Part shown: positions 26,001 through 34,655 of the stretch, piece by piece
Position numbering within the stretch: position 1 is the stretch's first letter
Layout of the letters: each line of letters starts with the position of its first letter
Origin: Anthopleura xanthogrammica
Lineage: Eukaryota; Cnidaria; Anthozoa; Actiniaria; Actiniidae
Assembly (NCBI GenBank): GCA_964019055.1
Contig: OZ025211.1
Coordinates: 4,355,835 to 4,419,834, forward strand
DNA length: 64,000 nt
Direction: 5' to 3'
Notes under the pieces: model-generated
Told to the model about the DNA's origin: nothing
What the model saw: only the letters and a program-made list of their open reading frames with translations
Database searches by the model: none
Made by a program: the position numbers and the translations under genes

Positions 26001-27380
26001 ATCATGTCATGAATAAAGATACTCTGTAAAGATTCCATTTATTATTTTATTACCATTTTTTAGTATTCTATTATATCTTGCATGGACACTCCTAGTAATA
26101 TTTTTTCTTGTTTAGGACAAACAATAGTTGGAGATGGTACAACTGCCCAGCTATCAGCGATACTTACAGGAATACCAGAGCAACATCAACCAGAAAGTAG
26201 AAAAGCGTATCGCAACGCAAAACCAGTTGACAACTGGCGATGGATTTTTAAAGATTACGCAAAGCAAGGCTATGTCACGATGTATTCCGAAGATTCTCCG
26301 GCAGTTGGAGCGTTTAATTATCGATTGATGGGCTTTCGTGATCCACCGACAGATCACTACAGTAGATACTTCTGGCTTGAAGCAGAGAATTATATTAAAA
26401 AAGAACATTGTACTGGTAGCCAGGCGATTCATAACATGACTTTTAACTATTTGTTGAGCTTGTTTAGAACGTACAAGAAAAATCCAAAATTCTCGCTGTT
26501 GAACTTTTCAAATCTCGTGCACCGAGACCCAAATGCGATAACCTATGCTGACGGCGATCTTTTGAACCTGCTTATAACTATGAGCAAAGAATCCTTCTTG
26601 GACAAAACCTTTCTCTTTATCTTCGGTGATCATGGTTACAGATTTGGAGGCATGAGAAAGCAAACGTTACAAGGAAAGCTCGAAGAAAGGTTGCCACATT
26701 TCTCAATTTCGGTGCCAAAATGGTTCACACGGCAACACAGAAAATTGTATAACAATTTGAAGTTTAACTCAAGGCTTTTAACTTCACCCTTTGATATTTA
26801 TGCAACTCTAAAACACATTTTGAGTTACCCATGGTCACCGAAATATGTCATGACAGGCCAAAGCTTACTTTCTAGGATCGATTCTTATAAAAGAGTCTGT
26901 CGCAATGCTGGAGTTCGTGACCACTGGTGTCCCTGCCTGGTGATGGAAAAAGTATCTGTCACGAATGAAGTTGTCCAGGAGCTCGCTACGTTTGCAGTGT
27001 CTTCAATCAATAATCAGAATAATGAAACGTCAACCACGTCTAAGCTCTGCCATCCCTTGTCCTTGAAGCAAGTGGTACAGGCTTCTCGAGAGATGCCCAG
27101 CCATACAGTACAAACATTTAAATTCTCCTTCAAAAATAGGGAGTGTGATTCCTGTGGTGCAAAGCTTGCTGCGAAAGCTGTAAATACGATGGTCAAAGAC
27201 ACGTTGTACCAAATCCAGCTCACTACAAAGCCCAACAATGCTACTTATGAAGTGAGCATTAGTTTGAATGGGGGTGTTGCTTCTATTGATGGAGAGATAA
27301 GTAGACTCGACTCTATAGGCGTCCAAGCTGATTGCATTAAAGACACCTATGTCCATCTCATTAAGTTCTGTTATTGTTAA
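12869..27380 (+). CDS. DUF229 (phosphatase/sulfatase superfamily) type II membrane protein
   Basis: Five exons, 12869-13346, 15066-15254, 24857-25063, 25401-25667 and 26116-27380, all joined in phase 1, give about 801 residues. A short basic cytoplasmic tail precedes one membrane segment (about residues 29-47), so the rest should face the lumen or outside. The family N-terminus follows ('CKLPKINPF', then 'ECGKS'), then a cysteine-containing middle. The DUF229 catalytic-type core comprises 'VDIVMIMFDSTSAANF' with 'RKMPKTY' (around residue 352), 'FGDHGYRFG', 'GKLEERLP' and 'SPFDIYATLKHIL'. DUF229 belongs to the alkaline-phosphatase/sulfatase clan, but its substrate is not established here. Intron 2 (9.6 kb) contains PAN-CBM14 gene C on the other strand. 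A second first exon lies at 1-326. An ATTAAA signal sits 26 bases after the stop. Confidence 0.88.
13356..13592. mobile_element. MITE family 3, full copy
   Basis: Inverted arms 'gccgatttacacggtacaac' and 'gttgtaccttgtaaatatgc' enclose repeats of 'cttgctacaac'-type sequence. A partial copy is at 52120-52262. Its left arm begins right after the exon-1 donor and is also the point where similarity with 1-353 stops. Confidence 0.7.
13688..13990 (-). mobile_element. tRNA-derived SINE, minus orientation
   Basis: Read on the minus strand it has a tRNA-like B-box region ('gtaggttcaagcctc') near 13930 and a body ending in an (ATT)n tail at 13688-13708. The tRNA-like fold is incomplete, so it is not a tRNA gene. 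Confidence 0.65.
13991..15065. other. DUF229 intron 1, remainder
   Basis: Apart from the MITE and SINE to its left, this part of the intron holds no supported gene. A short inverted match around 14160-14260 and 14370-14440 ('gaaaggtagcc...' and 'ggctacctttc') suggests a decayed foldback element. Confidence 0.45.
15255..15636. other. Start of DUF229 intron 2
   Basis: Contains a small hairpin at about 15330-15455, with arms 'ggtccagttcaaacg' and 'cgtttgaactggacc'. Nothing else identified. Confidence 0.5.
15637..16648. repeat. 33-bp minisatellite, about 31 units
   Basis: Head-to-tail 33-bp units of the form 'taggtggccgtttaatagag' plus 'gttggtcatttac'. Units vary mainly at two places: GACC or GGCC, and CTAAAT or TTTAAT. 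CTAAAT units are confined to the left half. The last 13 units, nearest gene C, all carry TTTAAT, which reads ATTAAA on the minus strand. The array begins about 32 bases after the stop codon of gene C and lies inside DUF229 intron 2. Confidence 0.95.
16681..19571 (-). CDS. PAN/apple - CBM14 secreted protein, gene C (nested)
   Basis: Exon 1 is 19172-19571 and exon 2 is 16681-16880, joined in phase 1 (GCAG|GTAAG donor, CTTTGCAG acceptor), giving about 199 residues. From 'KKSQWGY' onward the PAN domain is almost identical to genes A and B, but the N-terminus is unrelated: its own hydrophobic segment (SVCGVVFLIFVAISHI) lies about 20 residues in. The CBM14 domain is the most diverged of the three but keeps six cysteines. 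The gene sits wholly inside intron 2 of the DUF229 gene on the opposite strand. Its intron holds a foldback element, recombinase remains and a MITE, and a minisatellite follows its stop codon. The start may be at 19571 or 19565. Confidence 0.75.
16930..17112. mobile_element. Long foldback element
   Basis: Two arms of about 65 bases ('gtctagcgtgcgtccatcca' through 'ttgggagagcac', and the mirrored 'gtgctctcccaa' through 'tggatggacgcac') flank a short loop that is itself a hairpin ('gagatgctcgaga' / 'tcgagagcatctc'). It lies in the intron of gene C. Confidence 0.8.
17401..17952 (-). pseudogene. Crypton-like tyrosine recombinase C-terminal fragment
   Basis: An open stretch of about 183 codons with no start, preceded by an in-frame stop. 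It contains 'FFQYPSRNWAPSHDVWYD', then the tyrosine-recombinase C-terminal pattern: an Arg in 'NHSVRATAITLWS', the 'ISGHRNEQSL' His-Arg box and the Tyr of 'HYNTRPS'. This matches the DUF3504/Crypton recombinase type found in many animal genomes. The N-terminal half is missing, so it is a dead element fragment in the intron of gene C. Confidence 0.75.
17953..18580. other. Intron sequence with poly-C tract
   Basis: Includes a C-rich run at about 18291-18320. No gene or named repeat recognised. Confidence 0.5.
18581..18714. mobile_element. MITE family 2, full copy
   Basis: Arms 'agacccctttcacgtgacgt' ... 'agctcaatttggaggacaaa' and 'ttgttctccaaattgagct' ... 'gcaaggggtcta' fold back over a short loop. 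Further full copies are at 34063, 34459 and 56802. Confidence 0.85.
18740..19171. repeat. Block shared with 8505-8720 and 9210-9430
   Basis: Near-identical to the sequence left of the PAN exon of gene B, without the 490-bp insertion. It ties genes B and C to a common duplication. Confidence 0.8.
19572..20089. other. 5' flank of gene C
   Basis: A pyrimidine-rich tract lies at about 19720-19840. No coding sequence is supported. Unlike A and B, only about 0.5 kb separates the gene from the family 1 MITE. Confidence 0.5.
20090..20550. mobile_element. Inverted-repeat MITE, family 1, copy 3
   Basis: Arms 'agagagggaatcttcttaat' and 'attaagaagtttccctctct' enclose the same internal sequence as copies 1 and 2. 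Confidence 0.8.
20551..23084. other. DUF229 intron 2, gene-free stretch
   Basis: A+T-rich sequence with several short open frames, none with a domain, signal peptide or splice context. Two similar blocks, around 21420-21500 and 21770-21840, both contain 'tcaagttctttg'-type text, suggesting old repeat copies. Confidence 0.5.
23085..23270. mobile_element. Foldback element, family 4, copy 1
   Basis: Near-perfect palindrome with arms 'gttatgccgtgtttacatag' and 'ctatgtaaacacggcataac' and a central 'gagctgttgtgtaaaaccga' / 'gaggtttacacagagctc' hairpin. It is followed to about 23460 by shorter related repeats with 'ataacgcgcgctctgattgg'. A second copy is at 37570-37745. Confidence 0.85.
23271..24544. 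other. DUF229 intron 2, gene-free stretch
   Basis: Holds family 4 flanking repeats to about 23460 and a duplicated 'taatacatttatcatgtcga' motif at about 24310 and 24410. No gene seen. Confidence 0.45.
24545..24655. mobile_element. Small foldback element
   Basis: Arms 'gcatgatatcgtaaatatca' and 'gataatttacgatatcatgc' flank 'ccgttttatccggct' / 'agataaaacggc'. It lies just before DUF229 exon 3. Confidence 0.75.
25838..25965 (+). mobile_element. tRNA-derived SINE fragment (family S2)
   Basis: Starts with a tRNA-like A-box segment ('gtggcgtatcggtaagagcg') and continues with the family tail 'atcaaattctaaattccaat'. The B-box part is deleted. It lies in DUF229 intron 4. Confidence 0.6.
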
Positions 27381-29471
27381 ACAAAAAGAGTAAACTTAAA
27401 GTAAAATTAAATTTTATAACTGCAAATGTGTGTCCGGCCTTCCACGACTGATGTGATGTTAATGGTTTGTTCTATTCTTCACTGAGACCAGTGTGTTACA
27501 TATATATGCTTCTCAGTTTTCTTTTTCAAATTGAATTGCGTTACATTCATGTTTGTGTTGACGCAAGTCCCTTTAAAATTAACTTCTAAACTCAAATTTG
27601 ATCATGGAACGAGGGTCACATGTTTCACATGTCACATGCCGCTGGCTATTAAATGCTACCCTCGTAAAACAAGGACGGTTTATTTTTTTTACTGGCCTTA
27701 GCGGTAGTGTTGAGGCCGCAGGTATGATAATATATAGCAACTAAATATCCACTGAGGTGTCATCCTTTGTAGCCCAGCGACTCGGGAAACGGTTATTTCT
27801 TTATTTTATTATTCCACTCAATAATGAATATCATATAGTAAATGTATACAAAGTATCTAAAACTGATCTCTCCTGAAAATCTAGATTTATCTGAGATATA
27901 TACTATTCTTTACGCTTCCTTAGCTTTTGTAGTTCTGTGGCAGGCCTGGCCGATAGCAGGGCTCACCTCCCTGCTGATAGCTTTTTTTATCACAAGACCT
28001 TTCTTGATTTGCTTGGAGGTACATGCCTAAAAACGGCTGCGAGGGAGACTAATTATATAATGAAACAAGGGTTCCAAGTCGAGGCCTAGGTTTAACTTGA
28101 AAAAATACAGTAAATGTATGAAAACAAGTTTAACCTCGACTATAATCTATTGTTTCGTGGCCTCTAAACGAATTCGGCGAAGGATAACTAAATTCAAAAA
28201 TATGGCCCTTTATTGTCTAAAAGTAAGGAGTGTCCATCATTTAGTGTTTAATACTAAAATCAAACCTAACATCAACATGCACTTATCCTTGGGTTGATCT
28301 TGAACGTTACTTTGGGCATGACTTTGGGCATGACTTTGGTTCAGCTTTCGATTGCTAAACTCAGCCGAACAAAACAAAAAAAGACGTCAATCAAAATTAT
28401 AGTTTCGAAAGTGAATCATTTTTCTTTTTTCAAATATTTATAATTTTTGACATTTTTGAATTTATTATTTTAAGGTCATGAGTGTGGATACGACAAGGTT
28501 GACTTGATGGTAAGAAGGAGAATATTGCTAGGCTGTGATTTTTCTTCAGGAAAAGGCAGTTACGCAGTGAATCGTATAGCATGACACAGCAAACATGACA
28601 CAGCAATGACACAACGATTAGAGCTGCTTTCTAGTGTCCCCAATAGCTGTCAAATGAGATATTCCGGCTTTGTGAGGCTATATGATCAGGTCGATACAAT
28701 GCTTGTTGTCTCACTTGCATCTCATTTGCATGCATCCATAACAGCAGTTATTATTTTCATAGCTAAATCTTTTGACATATGAAATAAAGTTATGTATGTA
28801 TGTTTTAGTACTGGACAGAAAATCCCAATGTTAAGAGTTTCCTCATAAGCGAAGCCATTTCATACTTCAAATTCACGAATATCTGGCTGAAGCAACATGT
28901 TTCTAAGTCAGGGGTATGTGTAGGCAACTCACACATGAAGAAATATTTCGATAATACCCGGGATATAAAATATAACAGGAAGATAAGGTCAGTAAAGTGA
29001 TACTCCTCGAATACTTAGTAGATTAACAGAGGTTAATAGATACGAATATCAGATATTATTTTCATTGTTTTTTGTTTTTATTGGGTCTATTTGACTCTTA
29101 CACATTAACAAGTAATTTTTGTTTCAAGGGTTAAAGTTAGGCTTTTGAAATAACACCCCTAAACATGCACGCCTTCTTTGTCGACCACCCCCTAAGGAGT
29201 CGAAGCAGGGAAGTAAACAATCCTAGTCATAACCATTTCATTTTCGCACGTTGTACTCCTGAACCGGAACCGCTTTTTGTTGTAATTTGACTCTATTACT
29301 ACACACCCAAAGCTTAAACTTCGGTTTTCACTTCCTCCCTCTTGTTTAGAACCAAGAATAGCTTTATTACACACCGTTCCACCAGTCATTCGTATCTTGA
29401 AAACGTTCCATGGAATTAAATCGCTGTTGACGCAAAAAGTTGACTTGGTGTATCTAACGGCATTCAAAATG
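27381..29471. other. Intergenic region between DUF229 and gasdermin genes
   Basis: An ATTAAA at 27406-27411 is a candidate poly(A) signal for the DUF229 gene. A short direct repeat ('gggcatgactttgg', about 28315-28340) is present. No other gene is supported. The 5' untranslated part of the gasdermin gene probably lies at the right end. Confidence 0.5.
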
Positions 29472-32400
29472 ATGTACGAGCTCATTCGCTCGTTCGGCTA
29501 CGAAAACTTTGGTTCTGATTATCATGTTGCTCCACAAAGTCATAACAAATCCATCCAACCGCTAGCATTAGTAGTGAAAGAAAACCTATCTTGCTGGCGA
29601 AGAGCAACTAGACGGCCCAAGAAAATTGTTCTTGAAGGCTTAGATGCATATATTACAAACGACGAAAACGTGAGGTCAAATGTGTCTGCGATGATCGAAG
29701 GTAGTTTACAGAAGGACGAGATTCTTACAGTAAGCAGTGGTACTAGTACAACCACCTCGAGAAACATTAACCTGGAAGTTGGTGATCGGGCTATATTTGG
29801 CCATGCTGATACCAATACTGTTCTTGGAGAACTTAACTTATCCAGTGTACAGGAAGAATATTTCAAGTAAGTCTGAAATACTCAGTTTAGAATGTTGACG
29901 TATATTTTTTTTAAAACGAAACTGAACGTCATGACACTCAGCGGGGGAATCAGGGAGGGGAGGGAAGGGGGGAGAACGGTTCGTAACACAGGGACGTAGC
30001 AAGCCTTGAAAATCTGGGGGGATTTTATTTTCGTCATTTTCGTCTAACACTCTTATCTAATTTGGGCTCCCTGCGGTTGACCACGACGACATGCAACTCA
30101 TGCACTTTTTCATTTCCTGGACAAAGGGACTTGTCACTAAGGAACATCCTAAGCAATGCCAAGCTGGACCCCTCCAAAATGGAACCATACGAGAAAAATA
30201 AGCTTTATATCATAACTGGAGTCGTCTACAGTGAGAAAATGCACATTGATGGGAAGCGAGTGGAAAATGATGTTATTGGAGCTCAAGTCAAAATCTTACC
30301 TCGAGTACACTGGCTCAGTAGACTGACACAAATCAAAGCTGATGTATCTTGGGTGAGTATTTGTAGATTAGTGCTCTTCCGTTACGCATTCATCAGGTAG
30401 CTCATTCCTTTATTCATTTTCAGTATTTACCACCAAATAATTGTATTGAAAGTAGGTATTAATTTTCCGGGCGGAAAATCGTGAGTTCGAAAGTGTCATG
30501 CAAGGCCGGTTTGTTTTCTGGTTTGTATCTGAAGACATTCCATTTCTCCAGGCAACAGACCTCTTTAAGGCGCGGAAATACGAGCAACAAAATCGAGCAA
30601 CTTGTGGCGCAACATTGTTTCGTTGCAAGTTGTTATTACTCTCCCCCCCCCCCCTTCCGTAGACCCTCCGTACAACAAAAGTTTATTGCGCGACTTTGTT
30701 GCAGAAGTAGAAGCTCTTTCTACTTTCATGGTTGTTGACTCGAAAGTTTACACTAACTCAACAACCACATACACTCTATTATATTATACTTCCTTAATTA
30801 TTATATCATATTTATTTCTATTTATAATTATGTACATTTTTTTCATATTGTATCTCTTCAATCGTAAAATGTGTATGAATCTATTATTAAACTGAAGCAA
30901 CAATGACAATATGTTGCGTTCTGAAACTTGCAACGCAACAATGTTACGCGACAACTTACACGATTTTGTTGCTCGTATTTACGCGCTTTTCCTCGGGTCA
31001 TGTGTAACCGTCATAAACAAAGAAATGATATTCTAGGGAATGACACGTGATTATACACCCAGATCTAGTGCAAGCGCAAACAAAGAAGAGGAGGTTAAGC
31101 GTTAATAAAAGAGCTAAATGACTGCCCCAGTCCCGATTACAGCCCACTTATCTCCCCCTGGTCTGTCCCTGTCGAAATTGAGTTATCAATGGCTGCGCAA
31201 CGTCACGCACGGTCACCCCAGCATTGATCCTTACCCTTATATGAAGTTCATTATATGCTGGTCTTACTTTTAGACCGAAAATCCAGCACCTCCAGTAGAG
31301 AGAAATGAGCGATCACCTCTACTTTTTACCTTGGCCAAAGTTAAATACAACCAAGAAAATTGTTGCCTGGAATTACAACAGATAGTGGGGGCTAAACTGA
31401 AGCATAAGAGTACGTTGGATGCTGTAGCAGATAGCGTAGCTGATTCTTTGTATCCTAGCGAGATCGAATTCATGGTCACCACTAAAGAACAGTGGATTTA
31501 CGAAGGTAACGCAATCGCCTTTTTACTGGGCTACCTGTGGTAGAACAGTCTTAAAAAGCCTTTTGTGTCTCCGGGTCAGTTTCCGCTATCAAACGGAAAT
31601 TGCTCGGTAGTAACGAACTTTTCGCAGGAATAATTTTTTTTCACCTCGTCGTAGATCTGATGGAAATCTCGGAAAACAAGACAGAAAAAAAGCTGGGAGT
31701 TGTAACAAGTTTTCTTGAAGAAACAGAGAGTCTCCATGAGATGATGTTTAGAGCACGAAAATGTAAAACATTGGTAAGTTCAGTTTTGCTACCCTTGCGA
31801 AAATGGTTTTGGGCTTCCTGTGGTAATCAGGTATCCCTCCCCCTCCCCTGCCCCAACACAAATGGGGTATCACTTTTTAGCAATAAGTAACGCGTTTTAT
31901 ATTTTGTAATTTTGATTTTTTTTATCAGATCGATAAAATCAGTAAGACGGACGAGATGGCTATTCGAATAGAATCCCCTTTGTCTGCAAACGACTCAAAC
32001 CTACTTCAAGCCATAGGAGTAGAGGTTAAGTACCACACGTTGAATAAATCGAAAACCTTACAAATATCTGCCCACAACAGAGCGATGGTGCTGGATTTCG
32101 CCCAGATTTTTTACCATCTTCAAGGTAAGTCTCTAGACAACAAGTCATCAAAACCCTTTGCAGACAGGTGCAACATCCTGCACAGACACACCTCAAGCCT
32201 TCATTCAACGTGTTTCCATGACAATGTCTAAAACGAAGTACTCAAGGTCACGTGACCATGGAAGTCTTGGAAACGCTTTGACTGATATCCATTAAAACCT
32301 AAATTTTAATTTTATCAATAATAAAAATTAAATTTTAACGATTCCCGCGTTGGAAACGAGTGTAGCCAATAGCCGGCACGTTTACGCTAAGTATCTATGA

Positions 32401-33646
32401 CGATATGTCAAATTTATGGGTACACTACTAAAATGCGGGCCTTGGGCATCATATGCAGCTTTGTGTGTAGGCTAAACAACCAGCTAATCATCCTAAACCT
32501 ACGCAGCGACCCCCTGCCTTTCTTCTAATTTTGTTGATGATCGATATTTTGTCACTTACGATGTCAGGAATACAAGAAGAAGAGTGGGGGATTTTGAAGA
32601 AATTCTGTGGAAATCCAATTGTCATGGTAGACGGAAAAGATGGTAAGAACGACAGTAACGAGGATGATGAAGTCAAGGAAGAAAAAGAGGCAAAGAAAGG
32701 TAACGACATAAAAGAGAATGGTAGAATGATCGAGGAAGACATCCACGACAAAGAGGAACATTTAGTCAAGAAAGAAACAAGGAATGGAGTCGAAGTAGAG
32801 GATGAAAACGAAGAAGAAAAGGAAGACATTCGCCAAGAACGTCTTTCTGGGGAAGACGCAAGGAATGGGATCAAGACAGAGAAAATAGATACTGATAGTA
32901 AAGAGGAAAGCATTGGGCAAGATAAACGTCTTGTCGAGGAAGACACGAGAAATGGAGACAAGAAAAAGATCCAAGATACTGATGAAACAGAGGAAGACAT
33001 TCACCAAGATAAACGTCTTGTCCAGGAAGACACGAGAAATGGAGACAAGAAAAAGATCCAAGATACTGATGAAACAGAGGAAGACATTCACCAAGATAAA
33101 CGTCTTGTCCAGGAAGACACGAGAAATGGAGACAAGAAAAAGATCCAAGATACTGATGAAACAGAGGAAGACATTCACCAAGATAAACGTCTTGTCCAGG
33201 AAGACACGAGAAATGGAGACAAGAAAAAGATCCAAGATACTGATGAAACAGAGGAAGACATTCACCAAGATAAACGTCTTGTCCAGGAAGACACGAGAAA
33301 TGGAGACAAGAAAAAGATCCAAGATACTGATGAAACAGAGGAAGACATTCACCAAGATAAACGTCTTGTCCAGGAAGACACGAGAAATGGAGACAAGAAA
33401 AAGATCCAAGATACTGATGAAACAGAGGAAGACATTCACCAAGATAAACGTCTTGTCCAGGAAGACACGAGAAATGGAGACAAGAAAAAGATCCAAGATA
33501 CTGATGAAACAGAGGAAGACATTCACCAAGATAAACGTCTTGTCCAGGAAGACACGAGGAATGGAGACAAGAAAAAGATCCAAGATACTGATGAAACAGA
33601 GGAAGACATTCACCAAGATAAACGTCTTGTCCAGGAAGACGTTTAA
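29472..33646 (+). CDS. GSDM: Gasdermin-family protein with acidic repeat tail
   Basis: Six exons, 29472-29866, 30127-30352, 31274-31505, 31628-31773, 31929-32124 and 32568-33646, keep one frame through phases 2, 0, 1, 0 and 1, giving about 757 residues. Residues 1 to roughly 300 follow the gasdermin N-terminal pore-forming domain in order: a short helix, 'IQPLALVVKENLSCW' with the following basic stretch, 'TVLGELNLSSVQEEYF', and 'KLYIITGVVY' before a 'VIGAQVKI' strand. The region after it (exons 4-5) is shorter than the usual regulatory domain. Exon 6 adds an acidic, lysine-rich tail with eight 29-residue repeats. In characterised relatives, protease cleavage frees the N-terminal part to form membrane pores. 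No cleavage site is assigned here. The start at 29472 (rather than 29469 or 29397) fits the family N-terminus. AATAAA lies at 33682. Confidence 0.78.
30555..30990. mobile_element. Inverted-repeat element in gasdermin intron 2 (family 5)
   Basis: Arms 'ggcgcggaaatacgagcaac' and 'gttgctcgtatttacgcgct', each followed inward by 'caacattg'/'caatgtt' type sequence. A related element is at 48415-48660. Confidence 0.75.
32943..33638 (+). repeat. 87-bp coding tandem repeat, 8 units
   Basis: Eight 87-bp units encode DTRNGDKKKIQDTDETEEDI plus HQDKRLVQE. They are almost identical in DNA; I see only single substitutions in the first and last unit. More diverged versions precede them (about 32755-32940). 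The period is a multiple of three and units lack stops in several frames, so long open frames in other frames and on the other strand are by-products. Confidence 0.95.
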
Positions 33647-34062
33647 AAAGGAAAAAAAGTACTTGGAAAGAATGAAAAACTAATAAACGAAGGATTAGAA
33701 GGATTCAAGGATTAGAAACAGGATAAAAGAAAAGGAATAAAACAGCAGAGAAGAAAAGCAAGAAATCAGATGAAAAACAAAGGGAAAAAGTAGGGTTGTA
33801 GCAAGCCTTGAAAAACTGGGGTTGGGCGGGGCGGCACAAACTACTTCACAAAGTGATACTCTGACAAATGTTATTGTAATTGTGTTTGACACCACAATTT
33901 TCAAGAAGCCTCAAGATAACAAAGCATCTAAATGATAAATACGTTTATTTCTTAACTCGTTCTTTGTATAGAATTTTAAATTACTCCCAAATAGGGTCAA
34001 AATATAAATTTATATCCAGTAATAAATGGGCAAATGATTTTGGAATGAAAATAGGTAGTCAA
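33647..34062. other. 3' flank of gasdermin gene
   Basis: AATAAA at 33682-33687, 36 bases after the stop, and another near 33736. No further gene. Confidence 0.6.
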
Positions 34063-34196
34063 GATCCTTTGCGGCACGTCAGAATGCAGTTCAATTTGGA
34101 GGACAAAACAATAGGTTCCAATTCTCAGGAGATTGAAATGCATTTGTTTTGTCCTCCAAATTGAGCTGCTTTGACGTCACGTGCAAGGGGTTTATA
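34063..34196. mobile_element. MITE family 2, copy between gasdermin and SLC41
   Basis: Foldback with 'cagttcaatttggaggacaa' mirrored by 'tgtcctccaaattgagctg'. The outer ends are slightly decayed. Confidence 0.8.
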
Positions 34197-34458
34197 GTGA
34201 TACCTCGTGTGTACTAACAATAGCATTGTGATGTTAATATGCCAACCATTTTCACAAAAGCTCTTCACAAGTTGCCTTGTTTTACCAGTCAATCCGTCTC
34301 TGGTTGGCACATGAATGACAAAGGCTTGCACGACATGAAGTATCGCAATATATATAATGGTTTTGTGTTTGTATCCAAGTAGACTGTTTAGCAAACTCAG
34401 AAAAGGTATGTTGTCATGGTACAGGGATGTTCTTTGTCTATTACTTGGATCCGCTTAA
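34197..34458. other. Spacer between two MITE copies, no gene seen
   Basis: No supported reading frame or element. Confidence 0.5.
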
Positions 34459-34592
34459 TAGACCCCTTTCACGTGACGTAATAGCAGCTCAATTTGGAGG
34501 ACAAAACAAAAGAATTTCAATTTCTTGAGAATTGTAACCTATTGTTTTGTTCTCCAAATCGAGCTGCATTCCAACGTGCTGCAAGGTGACTA
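34459..34592. mobile_element. MITE family 2, second adjacent copy
   Basis: Arms 'agacccctttcacgtgacgt' and 'acgtgctgcaaggtgactat', with the same core as the other copies. It lies about 260 bp from the previous copy, in the same orientation as the copy at 18581 and the opposite one to 34063. Confidence 0.8.
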
Positions 34593-34655
34593 TAGAGTTA
34601 TAATTTAATTAGAGTGCATGCATTAAAAATATCAACTTAGATACTTATTTTAGTA

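Noticed and set aside
32762..33683. Long open frames on the minus strand and in a second plus frame over the gasdermin tail
   Set aside because: The stop-free 87-bp repeat keeps several frames open, and only the frame joined to exon 5 in phase is supported.
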